In this document: piece by piece, positions 47,001 to 57,043 of the stretch
Layout: every line of letters begins with the position of its first letter
Position numbering within the stretch: the first letter of the stretch is position 1
Assembly: GCA_002633025.1 (NCBI GenBank)
Contig: NMRB01000038.1
Location: 596,121-660,120, forward strand
Origin: Notospermus geniculatus
Taxonomy: Eukaryota; Nemertea; Pilidiophora; Heteronemertea; Lineidae
DNA: 64,000 bases
Direction: 5' to 3'
The notes under the pieces: generated by a model
What the model was told of the DNA's origin: nothing
What the model saw: only the letters and a program-made list of their open reading frames with translations
The model's database searches: none
Made by a program: the position numbers and the translations under genes

Positions 47001-50000
47001 AATTGGCCTTATAAATCGGGCGTTTGTAAACCAAGAAACGAAACAGAAACGAAACGAAACCAATTACCGTACATGTAGGTTATCCTTGAAAGTGACAAAA
47101 TCCAATTTCAACTCAAGTTGGACTGGCTATACCTGTGACCTGAAATCGTTGTTCGAGGCAGATCGTGTGACCTTGTGAACAAACAACATCTGTTTTGCCA
47201 TGCACCGGGTAACAGGGCCCTTAACCCTTTTTGGTCCAAATAAAACAACTGGGAAGAAGTTACTCTTACATGTATGTACACGTATAGGGCCTTATTAGGA
47301 CAAAATATACACAAATTCGTCTCTGAATTTTGCATATTTTCAACCCCACCCGGGGTCTTCCTCAAGACACATTCTAGTAGAGATTACAGACTAAAGATGA
47401 CCGGTACCGTATTTTTATCATTTTGTGTGTCATTCTTTGTGCTTTATGTTGGATATCTGCATATTACCCAAAAAATTGCCCAAAAAGTGCCTGTTGGTCA
47501 AGAGCAAAGTGCCCTGTGTCTTTGCCTCATGCACGGGGCTTCGAAGAGATTAGTAATCGGCATATGTCCCCTACTCTGTATATTTAACCTTCAGATGTGT
47601 GTACTAAAGAAACAGTACCATAGAAACATGTGCAAATTACAATGTATGAGGCAATCAACCCCAGCCTTACAAAACGCATGATATAACAGCATTCTTTGAG
47701 ATTTTATGTTTGTGCAAAAAAAACTTCAATTAATAAAAATCGAACCCAGACCTCAGTAGGCCAACTTCCTCGTAACCTCCACTACCCCAGCTAGGAACAG
47801 CAGTACTGTACAAGCAAACAATTGGGGTTCACGGCCATCATAAACTCTCGACACTGACATTGATCAGTGTCTAGTGTCTTCTGTTTATAGAACAGAAGAA
47901 GTGTCGGGAGTAACCTACCACGACTCAAGTCACAGTAATATCAATTACAGCAAGGAATGTGGAATCTGTTTCCGACCCATATTGTGTTGTCCAGCCACTA
48001 TAGGCAATTCTGAGATTAGCATCTACCTCTTTTGGCAGTCTTTTTGTTCAGCCAGATCCTGATACTGTTTCGTTTCTTGCTCTGCTAATCCTCCTCCTGC
48101 TGCTTCTTCACTGCAGTATCAGTAGGCCTATGTCCCGATGTCATGTGGGTACTGGTACCGGTATTGGTGCATGTGGTGACCTATTTTTAAAAACAATGGC
48201 TGGTGGGCTACAGACAAATATCCATTACTAACGATGATTACTGTTTCGTTTCTGTGTTTCGTTTCGTTTCTGTTTCGTTTCGTTTCTGTTTCGTTTCTTG
48301 GTTTACAAACGCCCTTATAAATCGGAAGTGTGGATAAATTGAATATTGAAGTCGTAATCCTAGTCGTTACGACTTTGAGACACGACTATGACGACTACGA
48401 TATTTGCGATTTACACGCACTTCCGGTTACGAGTCAAATTATTATTCTGCCACAAAGTTACGGCATTTTACGATTTGCAAACGTCTATCAAGTCGTTTTT
48501 GTCAAGGATGTCCATAGCGGACTGCAATTCATTCCCGTAGTTGAAGTCGGAAAGTTGCGCATCCTCTCTAGGTACGACCGTAAATGACCTGAGATTCTCA
48601 GAATGAAGTCCTACAACAGGAATGGGAGCAGTCAGCCGCGCATATTGCCAACAGATGGCAACACAGTCTTAGCGGACCAAATGTACAGAAATCTCTATAT
48701 GATCGCTGCTCGATCGATAATGACTGGGTCCGCTAGATGCATTGAATTGGGCCCTAGTGACACCTAGTGGTCAACTCGCTGACAGCTCCTATTGGAACGC
48801 CTTCTCTTCATCTTTCAGTTTCCATACTTTACCTTCCATGGTGAAAACCCTTGGGTGCAATGCGCCAGCCATTTGTAGAACCCTCCTGAAATTTTCTTTA
48901 GCGCGGATTTTCATCTTTAATATCTGGAAGCAACAGTAAATTAATAAATGTCCTAATTAAAAAATCCTTCGTAAAAAGGCAAGAATTCAGCTTTAACCCT
49001 TTTAGTAAAATGTACTTCAACAGCACCAGTCCTATTCCCCGTCTCCCAAGTTCCCCGGCGATATTTCCAATTAAGCCGCTCTCACACGTGCGATAATTTG
49101 CGTGCGATTGTATTTTTCTACGTTACGCAAACAATCGCAGAATTGTCGTAAACTTAACGATAATCAGCGGTTCTTTGCGTTCACTTGCGGTTGTTTGCGA
49201 AAATCCGCGATTATAGCAGCGGCAATCCTGCGACAACACGGGTTTTCTGTGTGCAGCCTCTTCAGTCGAGACCGATAATTCGGGGTTATAATGTAAACGA
49301 TTTTTGCGACATTAGAGAGCTTCTGCAAGTGCCCGGTTAGGCTCTACGACGACGTTTATCTATTGTGTGAGTGCACCCAAACAATAGATAAACGTAGTGG
49401 TATGGCCTAACCGGGCACTTGCAGAAGCTCTATTGTGCGATATTTTGCGACAATCTGAGGTTGCTTTGCGGTAAGTTGCGACAAAGTTAAATTTTTTGAA
49501 CATTTCCAAAATTATACGCAAGGTCTGCGATAGTATGCGTTGATTTGCGACAGTATACCTGCGATTGTCTATCGCAATTAAACGCAGGCCAACTATCGCA
49601 CGTGTGAGAGTGGCTTTACTGAGGCAAAATCAAGAATGCCATCTGCAATGAACTGGCCCAACTGATCATTTAGTCAATTCTCTCAAAACAGCCAATCAAT
49701 TCAGTTCTTTTTACGATTGCTAGATGTCTCCACTGGCATTACCTGTGCCAATTATAGACGAAATCACTCCAAAAGAGCGCAGAACCTTACGGGGTCAGCG
49801 TCATGACGTCCCACACGTCATTTCATGATGTCTTGAGGCGAGACGAAAAACAAACAGATTGTTTCACGACGCGCTGAAACAACGGGATTTTTTTCGAGTC
49901 GAGTCTAGCTTTCAGAAATGACGTACTGGACGTCATGAGGCTGACCACGTAAAGGTGCTGTGTTCTTTTGGAGTGATAGAGTCTATTTTGCACTGGCACT

Positions 50001-53000
50001 ATAGGGGACACAACATCACTACTAGTATTTCTCAATACTAATTATCGCTGCATTACATTGTACTATAGCCAAAATACCAAGAAATGGCAGAGGGTTCACC
50101 ACTTACCTTGTCATAGACCTTGCCCATCCTACTAGCTGCAATAGCCTCCATCTCAAGGTCGTACTCCCTGGTTAGGATGATTGCCTGGGTGTACCAATCC
50201 ACAACATCCCAGACCATATCAAAATTCACATCCTCGAAGTCTGACATTATTTTTGCGAAGATGTCATCTCCTGCAAGTACCGGTACAAATGATAGACAAA
50301 CCTGTCATGTGAGTAAGAAAAGACCATAATAATCCCAAGGCATGGGGGGGGGGCAGTCCTCCCCAAGTTTTACCCAAAACATTTGTCAAACTTGCATTCT
50401 ATGCATTTGAAATTCAACTCATAAACAACATATGCCAGTACAATTAGCGAAATTAAACAGTCATAGCCAGATACCGTATGCATAAATAGAGAGCTCTCGC
50501 TATCCCGATTCCGAAATCGAGAACGGGAATCAGGTCAATTTTTGTGTATGACGTCATCATTGCTTGGGTAGTGTTTTCCCGTTCTCGATCAGATCTCCGG
50601 CGTTCAGCGTTTGGTTCTTGGTGGGGATTCCGAGATCGAAAGACGCCCACTTCACAGCAAAAATGGCCAGTGTTTGGGACACCATTCAGGAAATAGGCCT
50701 ACTTGTCGTTTGGATATGCGCAAAAAAATGCATGGCTCGTGGTGATCATGCTGTTTGGGGTAGAATGGCCAGCAGTGCGTGCATCTCTGGGTACGAGCTA
50801 CCCAGAGATTCGTTACGCTCAGGCCGAGGTTGTAGGTCGCTCCACGAATCTGGAGACGGCTGGCCATTTCACGCCTTAAAGGACCAGGGTGTTGCCACTT
50901 TCTGTCCACAGTGGCGCCAGCGGTACCATTCTCCAATACTGTAGTTAAGCCTTTCGACCAGTGTTGGAGAATGTATGATTACAATACAATGCTAGTCTCG
51001 GTCACCCAACCGCTGTTTCGAATCTGGGGATCGGAAAAGTTTGTGTAGAATTACTGCGGAACGAAACGGTTGGCTGCGCGAGACTAGGCCTGCACTGTAA
51101 ATCTTCAACTGTCACAGATAAAAAACACATATAAGCGTTTTTAACAAGAATGCACGTGAATTTTGTGTACACTGTGAAATGTGTTAGGGTAATAAACACA
51201 TGCGACGTGTTTATAACGCCAAATAAAACGTGTCACTATAGTGTTGGGTTTTAAAACAGACACAATCCAAAAACATACAAATAAAACACATCGGATGTTT
51301 ATAAACGCAGCCGTAGGCGTTAGATATGTTTTTAATCTATGTGTTTTTGTGGCGTTATAAATACGTCGCATGTGTTTATTATCGTAACACATTTCACAGT
51401 GTACACAAAATTTATGTGCATTCTTGTTAAAAACGCTTATATGTGTTTTTTATCTGTGACAGTTGAAGATTTACAGTGTAGTAGCATGCAGTAGTTTACC
51501 AAGTCGTCGTCAATAGAGGTCTCCAACGCGGGTAGGTGTAACGCAAGTGTGACTTTTGCCATCATGCCATTTTAGATCGAATTTTAACCGCAGATGCATT
51601 GAAATGACTTGAGTATAAAATCTTATACGCAAAAATGTCGTCAGAAAGTTTTACGAGGTATCTGTAGTATTTATTGAGAAAAATCCACAACACTACTTGG
51701 CGCACGGTGTAAACTTGGAGTGAAGCGGTCAAAAATTAGCATATTCACGCACCGTGCGCACTTGCCTGGGGAATCCCCGAAGAAGTCCCAAGCCGTCTCC
51801 AGAGATCAGTGTAGCGATCGTCAACCTCGGCCGAGCGTAACTAATCTCTGGGTACGAGACTGCCTTACACCATGTGTAGCATTTCAGAACCAGACGACAG
51901 ACATTTTCTACAGAAAATCATACACCATGTGTAGCATTTCAGAATCAAACGACAGGCACTTTCTACAGAAAATCATATAAAACATAAGATGTGTTGTTTT
52001 GCACCTACCTGTTTTTCTGGCTTGTTGCGACTGTGCCACGGACTTCTGAATGAGAATATCACGCTCCATCACTTCAATATCGGCCAGGAATACAAGCTTG
52101 TCTTTTCCAAGGCGCTTTGCCTCTTCAATCGGGAAGTAGCAGTCGTGCAAACAGTTCAAGCAACCTTGGTAATCCTTCTCCTGCTGCTTTGTCACGGCCC
52201 ACTTAAACTGGAAAAAAATAGAGCATCTCGATACTCTGATCAAAATCATGGGCTGCCAGAGTGGCAAAGTGGAAACACTGATGCCTGTCAATCATTGAGG
52301 TTCACTGCATCTGGCATTCGACTCTGAACCCTTGATCCAATAGAGGCCTTGCAATGACGTCATCCTGGCGGCCATGCTGGAGGGCACAGGCCTTGACAGG
52401 GGGCAGAGGTGTGACGTGACCTGCGTGAAGTGCTGCTACTGGGGCATGCACGGCTCATTTCGCTGCGCCTCTGCAGCATGTGCCCCCAGCATGGCGGCTT
52501 GTGACGTCATTTGCAAGGCCTCTATAGGCCTACAGGTACCATATTCACATTCAAATTAACTGTCAACTTCTAAATGTTTTTCATGAATGAAGCTAATTTA
52601 AAAAGGTGCTCTAGTTCGAATTTTAAACACCACGAGTGTGCCACCTTTTGTCAACTTCTGGTACATGTACTAACAAATTGGATAAAATCGAATTAAATCT
52701 CGCCTTTCACAACTTTTTGTTTGTTTTTGAGTGTAAAATCATAAATATATTTCAGCTACAAGAATATTTATCAAGATAGATATAAAAATAGATAACATTA
52801 ATGTTTTGGTATACACGGTGCTGCCACCTGTCCGCAGGAAAATAACTATTATAATCAACCATGTAAATAAGCAAACCGTAAAGTTTACAATTCGAACTAC
52901 TAGAGCGCCTTTAAATTCAGTTTTCTACAAACCAAGGTGTGTGCAAGTTCCATGTAAACCTCAGCCTGATTTTCCTTTGGCACTTTCTTAGCAAACTGCT

Positions 53001-53469
53001 CCAAGGCACCTGGTCGTTTACAATAGTCCAGCTGCCCACAAAAACTAAAAAAATCCTGAATGCACTGTAACTGGCACTTCTTGATATGATCCCGCCAATC
53101 TTGTGGCTTTTCCCCCTCTTCCGTTTCAGACAGCGCAGTTTTGAAGAAAGTCACCGCCTCAATGAAGAAATAATTAACGGTCTGAACTTTTTCTTCCAGT
53201 TCTGTAAGAATACAACCAATTCTCCACGAGGCTGTCCCAAGATTTTTAACAGCGGAGAGACGGTCGTCAGTGTTGCAGGCGCTGTTCAAGGCCTTGTGGT
53301 AGGCGACCATGGCTTTCTCCATTCGCCCCTTACGGATGATCGGTGCCAGTTGTTGTGTGCAGCTTTTGTACAGCTTATTGCCCTCCATACGGTGGCACAC
53401 TGATTCACTCGTCATGATTGAACGTTCTGTCCTTTCCAGACACACAGGTTTGACTGAGGAAGATTGTTC
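44077..53469 (-). CDS. TPR-like/J-domain protein, five coding exons
   Basis: Minus-strand exons 53469-52933, 52207-52009, 50270-50107, 48923-48833 and 44492-44077 join with exact phases (0, 1, 0, 1) and GT-AG borders. The protein from ATG 53415 is about 450 aa. Residues about 5-90 look like TPR helices (EGNKLYKSC..., KAMVAYHKALNSA, NLGTASWRIG). The middle is helical (ALEQFAKKVPKENQAEVYM, DWYTQAIILTREYDLEMEA). The C-terminus (about 345-450) has a coiled KVAEEEQKWENVRAK segment, then KALQKAVTHYHPDRQSVHGM with the HPD signature and a final helix, a J domain that would stimulate an Hsp70. Such a layout suggests a co-chaperone with a client- or partner-binding TPR part. I cannot name an ortholog; DNAJC3 and DNAJC7 share the order but not evident sequence. 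Exon 1 is open upstream of the ATG, so another coding exon is possible. Confidence 0.85.
44837..45424. mobile_element. Third-level insert, GGGCCGATTTCACAAAG ends
   Basis: GGGCCGATTTCACAAAGGGCG and CGCGCTTTGTGAAATCGGCC are inverted, with GACTTAGACGCGTGTAACTT mirrored near the right end and CAACTAGTT-like words repeated inside. The paralog near 25075-25090 reads straight through (CCATTCATTGTGTATC on its minus strand), an empty site. Confidence 0.75.
45549..45703 (+). other. ATG-exon-plus-donor module in copy 2
   Basis: Same order as in copy 1: GGTCTCCTGACCAACC, GAAAATGTCCGCCGTC (ATG 45635-45637), then TTCTTCAG and GTAAGAGACC (donor at 45704). The frame hits the same TGA as copy 1, so that stop predates the split of the two copies. 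Confidence 0.5.
46337..48605. mobile_element. MULE-like element, copy 3, with nested 1.7-kb foldback
   Basis: Left CATCCTCGCACCCAGGG, right CTGAGATTCTCAGAATG, flanked by AATTCCTAC (46328-46336) and AAGTCCTAC (48606-48614), an 8/9 duplication. 46530-46860 is similar to the middle of 26858-27473. Between about 46864 and 48569 lies an inverted-arm insert. Confidence 0.7.
46864..48569. mobile_element. 1.7-kb foldback with gene-like arms
   Basis: The left arm 46864-47066 and right arm 48240-48569 are inverted copies. Both encode, outward to inward, EDAQLSDF..., NELQSAMDILD, DVIDVFNS or LIDVCKS, then stop. Both then have GCGTTTGTAAACCAAGAAAC and a run of GAAACGAAAC repeats. The centre (47080-48230) has a degenerate tRNA-like B box on the minus strand near 47740 and no supported gene. 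Confidence 0.65.
49075..49614. mobile_element. TTAA MITE with nested hairpin repeat
   Basis: GCCGCTCTCACACGTGCGATA and ATCGCACGTGTGAGAGTGGC are inverted. TTAA at 49071-49074 and TTTA at 49615-49618. Its body is rich in TTTGCGA words. The 118-bp hairpin repeat (copy 3) sits in the middle. Within an intron of the TPR/J gene. Confidence 0.7.
49314..49431. repeat. Hairpin repeat, copy 3
   Basis: Nearly identical to 4854-4973; the changed arm base (AAGTGCCCGG against AAGAGCCCGG) is matched by the compensating base in the other arm (CCGGGCACTT). Confidence 0.85.
51093..51478. mobile_element. 386-bp palindromic MITE in an intron
   Basis: CACTGTAAATCTTCAACTGT and its complement begin arms of about 150 bp that are almost identical (AAAAAACACATATAAGCG, TACACTGTGAAATGTGTTA). 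The centre is full of AACACAT words. A TA dinucleotide follows the right end. Confidence 0.8.
52341..52524. mobile_element. 184-bp palindromic MITE
   Basis: TAGAGGCCTTGCAATGACGTCA is mirrored by TGACGTCATTTGCAAGGCC plus TCTA, with GGCGGCCATGCTGG/CCAGCATGGCGGC inside. Lies in the first coding intron of the TPR/J gene. Confidence 0.75.
52602..52915. mobile_element. AGGTGCTCTAGTTCGAATT MITE, copy 2
   Basis: Matches 28975-29266 along its length. TTAA at 52598-52601 and 52916-52919. Its right end is only 17 bases from the splice donor at 52932, on the intron side. Confidence 0.8.
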
Positions 53470-53574
53470 CTGAAAGGAAATGGTAGGCTACATTTTAAAA
53501 GAAGCAAGTAATATTCTAACGTCTTTGATGTAAAACCAAGCAAAAGAATAGCACGAAATTGACACACAAAATGA

Positions 53575-53767
53575 TAATATACAACAAATCGATCTCCAGA
53601 ATTCACAGATTTTCGACCCCAACCGGAGTCTCTTTGAAGTGGACCTTTACAATCTGAAGCTCTAGAAAAGAGTCTTTTCTAAAGTTTCAGATTGTAAAGG
53701 TCCACTTGAAAAAGACCCCGATTGGGGTCGAAAATTTGTGAATTCTGCAGATTGATTTGTTGTATAT
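53575..53767. mobile_element. 193-bp palindromic MITE
   Basis: ATACAACAAATC, CAGAATTCACA and TTTCGACCCCAA are mirrored at the right, and CTTTACAATCTGAA is mirrored at the centre. Lies upstream of the first visible coding exon of the TPR/J gene. Confidence 0.75.
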
Positions 53768-53932
53768 TGTCTTCGATGTAAAATCGGTTCATTAACTTGA
53801 TTCAAGACCGCCTCCACGTGTAAAAGCAGTGAGAAGGAAACATTCATGCAATACATTGTACTTGTTGTCTCTGATTGGCCGGATATTCTACAAGCCAAGT
53901 CATGTACTTCTGCTTGCTCATTCAAGACCTAC

Positions 53933-53990
53933 CGTTTGCGTTGGTGTGGCTTTGTTGTATGTGGGAACGACAATCCCTCTCACTTTTATA
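53933..53990 (-). promoter_or_regulatory. Candidate promoter and 5' leader exon of the TPR/J gene
   Basis: On the minus strand TATAAAAG (53990-53983) is followed about 30 bases later by TCCCACATACAACAAAGCC and then CAAACG|GTAGGT (exon end 53933). This would give a leader exon of roughly 30 nt spliced to the exon at 53469, where translation would start at ATG 53415. The spacing fits a TATA promoter, but TATA words are common in AT-rich DNA. Confidence 0.35.
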
Positions 53991-54328
53991 GGAAAACGGG
54001 GTTCCTGGTGCAAGAAAGTTGAAGAAACTGACCACAGTTATGACCTTATGGCACATGAGTCACCAATAGCTGTATAATTATTAATGACACACAATGGGGT
54101 GGAGAAGACGGTGGTACGCATTACCTCAGTACTCCTCAACCCACAGACTATTACAATGGTGAACTGAGGTTTTCACAACCTGGTGATGATTGCCTAGGAC
54201 ACAATATCCTCAATAAGATCATAAATAGGGGGTGGTCATAGGCCTTGCAGACAGGGTGCAGCTCATTTATTGGCCACTTCTGTTGAATAGCCCTCTGTCA
54301 TTCATGGCTGGCTGGAATATTTGGAACA

Positions 54329-54370
54329 GGTGTAACAGGAATCAGCGTCCAAGAAACGCAAGTCCGCAAG
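54329..54370. mobile_element. Left-end fragment of the GGTGTGACAGGAATCA MITE
   Basis: GGTGTAACAGGAATCAGCGT, then CCAAGAAACGCAAGTCC, matches the right end of 38564-38729 in inverse orientation, then stops. Confidence 0.55.
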
Positions 54371-54371
54371 T

Positions 54372-54435
54372 CCCCATTTTAGTCGCTCGTGCGCGCCATG
54401 CTTAAAGCACGGCGCACTCGAGCGACTAAAATGGG
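54372..54435. repeat. 64-bp palindrome with a central TTAA
   Basis: CCCCATTTTAGTCGCTCG is mirrored by CGAGCGACTAAAATGGGG. The centre reads CGCCATGCTTAAAGC. The same TCGCTCGTG.GCGCCATGC word precedes the TTAA chain at 55239, so this looks like an unoccupied relative of that site. Confidence 0.65.
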
Positions 54436-54562
54436 GGCGACTACTACGTCGCATGCGATAATTACCTTTGAGGTCGATCAGTGATGTCATCCGCGACATC
54501 ACTGATCTTCCAAGGAAGCATTTGTCGCGAACCAGTCAACAAATACTAAAAAACTAAAAATA

Positions 54563-55162
54563 CAGGGTGGGCCAAAAACGCCCCAGTTACAATTTGCTGT
54601 GGAATCTAAACGGATTGGTCTAGAGAAATCTGACAGATACTCTCCTAAAGCATAGGTCAGGGAGATTTTTAGGTATTTTTATTTCTTAGTTCAAAGTCCT
54701 ATGCAATGAGTTACAACCATTTTACTAAAACTTGTGATTTCGCAATTTTCCGAGTTGGATAGTTTACAAAACGTGCTCAATTTGGGCAATGTCGACGTTT
54801 TCTGGAGTTGGGATTGATTTAGGTCGACCAGACCTGCCTTTATTGACATTGTGGACAGCTCCCTCAGTTCTTAATTTCTCTACAGTCCTCCAAACAGTCT
54901 TTCTGTTCAGGGCCTCCCTAACATTGAAATGATTAGGATATGCCCGTCTCGTTTTAACGACTGATTTCGTCTCAAGGTAGATTTCTACCAGTTTTGCTCT
55001 TTGTTTTGTAGTTAGCGGCATAGTCATTCAAAACTCTTATAACACACACCAAAACAAATCCCTGGATCCATACTTTACTGCCTGAAAGACAGAAAAAGTT
55101 TCAGTTAAAGATGAAATGACAGAATCTTTTTAAAAGTGGGGCGCGTTTTTTGGCCCTCCTTG
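54563..55162 (-). mobile_element. Deleted mariner/Tc1-type transposon
   Basis: Ends CAGGGTGGGCCAAAAACGCC and the inverse of GGCGCGTTTTTTGGCCCTCC, TA on both sides (54561-54562, 55163-55164). 600 bp, holding only the N-terminal part of a transposase. Confidence 0.8.
54764..55027 (-). pseudogene. Mariner-type transposase, DNA-binding part only
   Basis: The 87-aa frame starts MTMPLTTKQRAKLVEIYLE and contains a first helix-turn-helix (TTKQRAKLVEIYLE...), a second (NRKTVWRTVEKLRTEGAV) and the linker motif GRSGRPKS, which corresponds to the GRPR-like minor-groove motif between the two in Tc1/mariner transposases. In the family a DDE/D catalytic domain of about 200 residues should follow; it has been deleted. 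The remaining fragment could still bind the element ends. Confidence 0.8.
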
Positions 55163-55242
55163 TATGTTCAGTCGCTGTTGTGGTCGCAAGGCCGGTAGCC
55201 TAGAAAATCGCTCGAAAAATCGCTCGTGTGCGCCATGCTTAA

Positions 55243-55705
55243 AGGCCCGGTTTGGCGGGCGTTGTTATCGCCGCGATTTTAACGCTGTTGGCGATATCGC
55301 ATCCAAAATGCCCGTCAAAAGACCAAAAACGCCAACAGCGGGTGACATCGCCAGCGAGAGAAAAAAGCCATGGAAAAACTCGCCGGCGGAAAATCGCTGT
55401 AACGCTTCGGCGATGAAATCTCTGGTGAAAACATCAATCGCAGCGAGATGCGATGTCGCTCTTCATATCGCCAGTGAAAATGACCGAAAAGCCACGAGCG
55501 ATGCCTATCGCAGTAGAGGCAAAAAAGCCATGTCTTCACATGGCTATTTTGTCGCAAGAGATGAAGTCTCGCCCGTGAAAAATGAAATCGGCGATAAACC
55601 AGCTAGTGAAAACAGTCGATCGTGCTACGGTGCGATATCCGTTTTCAGTGAGCGTTAAAAAAGTGGCGATTATCGCGGCGATAACAACGCCCGCCAAACC
55701 GGGCC
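55243..55705. mobile_element. TTAA chain, element A
   Basis: AGGCCCGGTTTGGCGGGCGT to its inverse; TTAA at 55239-55242 and 55706-55709. Interior palindromic words ATCGCCGCGAT, GCCAACAGCGGGTGAC. The long open frame across it has no conserved partner in B. Confidence 0.85.
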
Positions 55706-55709
55706 TTAA

Positions 55710-56171
55710 AGGGCCGGTTTGACGGGCGTTTTTATCGCGGCGATTTTAACGCTGTTGGCGATATCGCATCCAAAACGCCCGTCAAAATGCCAAAAACGCC
55801 AACAGCGGGTGACATCGCCAGCGAAAGAAAAAAGCCATGGTAAAACTCGCCGGCGAGAAATCGCTGTAACGCTTCGGCGATAAAATCTGTGGTGAAAACA
55901 TCAATCGCAGCGAGATGCGATATCGTTCTCCAAATCGTCAGTGAAAATGACCGAAAAGCCACGAGCGATGCCTATCGCTGTAGCGGCAAAAAAGCCATGT
56001 CTTCACATGGCTATTTTGTCGAAGGGATGAAGAATCGCCCGTGAAAAGTGAAATCGGCGATATACCAGCTAGTGAAAACAGTCGATCTACCTACGTTGCG
56101 ATGTCCGTTTTCACTGAGCGCTAAAAAAGTGGCGATTATCGCGGCGATAAAAACGCCCGTCAAACCGGCCC
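55710..56171. mobile_element. TTAA chain, element B (same family as A)
   Basis: 462 bp, very similar to A along its length in the same orientation; ends AGGGCCGGTTTGACGGGCGT. Shares TTAA 55706-55709 with A and TTAA 56172-56175 with C. Confidence 0.85.
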
Positions 56172-56175
56172 TTAA

Positions 56176-56524
56176 AGGCCTGAACACACTGACGCGATTT
56201 GTCGCTTTGCAGAAATTGCCGCGATATTCCACTTCGACAAGACGCCACGCGCCGAATTTGGTAACGTGTTCCACTGAGGCGTGTAATCTCTGGCGATCTA
56301 TTTTAGACCTAATAACACGCAGCGATTAAACGCTTCAATTGCTATTTTTGCAATCTGATTTTTGTCGCGCGCACGGCCAAGCACGAGAAATCGCTCTAAT
56401 TTTGTAGCATCGCTCTAGTGTGAACACCTGTAAGAAAATCAATAGGAACCATTCTCGGCGATTATCGCCGCTACTTCACGTCGCGTCAGATCGCTAAGCA
56501 AATCGCGTCAGTACGTTCAGACCT
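56176..56524. mobile_element. TTAA chain, element C
   Basis: AGGCCTGAACACACTGACGC at the left, GCGTCAGTACGTTCAGACCT at the right. TTAA 56172-56175 and 56525-56528. Unrelated to A and B apart from AGGCC. Confidence 0.85.
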
Positions 56525-56528
56525 TTAA

Positions 56529-56668
56529 AGGCCTGAACACACTGACGCGATTAATCATGTATTTTCACGAACGACGCGACAAAACTATTGTATTCATAGG
56601 GATCAAACAAAGGAATTTGTCGCATCACTCTGCAATCGTGGTGGAAATCGCGTCAGTGTGTTCAGGCC
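56529..56668. mobile_element. TTAA chain, element D (shortened relative of C)
   Basis: 140 bp with the same ends as C. TTAA 56525-56528 and 56669-56672. Confidence 0.85.
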
Positions 56669-56672
56669 TTAA

Positions 56673-57039
56673 GGCCTGAACACACTGACGACGTGATGAA
56701 AAGGATGGCGGCCATTTTCGTCAGCGAAAGTTTCGACATAGTATCAGTACGGCCAAGGTGTTACCACTGGCTATATGGTTGGACAGGACACCAGTCATAT
56801 CAAGGTGGGGAGGGAGATTGGGTCACTGCATGCATACTGTGGTATTGGATCTCTAATGCGTTTTTTTGACTGCCGACGCAGAGGAAGCCACCTAGCGGCA
56901 GCAACACGAACTACAAAAATGCATTACAACATGTACGCAGTAAATCGGGTCAATTCACCGACAAGGTAGTTAGTCCCTGGTTTGGAGAGTGGCGCGGTGG
57001 CGCCGGCTGTCGAGAAAAAAATGGCAATACCGTTGTCCT
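56673..57039. mobile_element. TTAA chain, element E (right end not resolved)
   Basis: Starts GGCCTGAACACACTGACG like C and D. It carries the exon-like module (ATG on the minus strand at 56714-56712, MAAILFITSS) and sequence like the 30237-30617 element (AAGGTGGGGAGGGAGA, TGCATACTGT). No matching right terminus before the next TTAA at 57040. Confidence 0.5.
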
Positions 57040-57043
57040 TTAA

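Noticed and set aside
47274-47681. 135-codon frame with a hydrophobic segment
   Set aside because: Composition follows the local AT-rich sequence and it sits in the centre of a foldback insert; nothing supports translation.
48833-48840. Reading exon 48923-48833 on to the TAG downstream as a terminal exon
   Set aside because: The GTAAAG donor there joins in phase to the J-domain exon and gives a coherent protein, which is the better explanation.
55164-55658. 164-codon frame in chain element A
   Set aside because: It crosses the element's left border, and the sister element B does not keep the frame.
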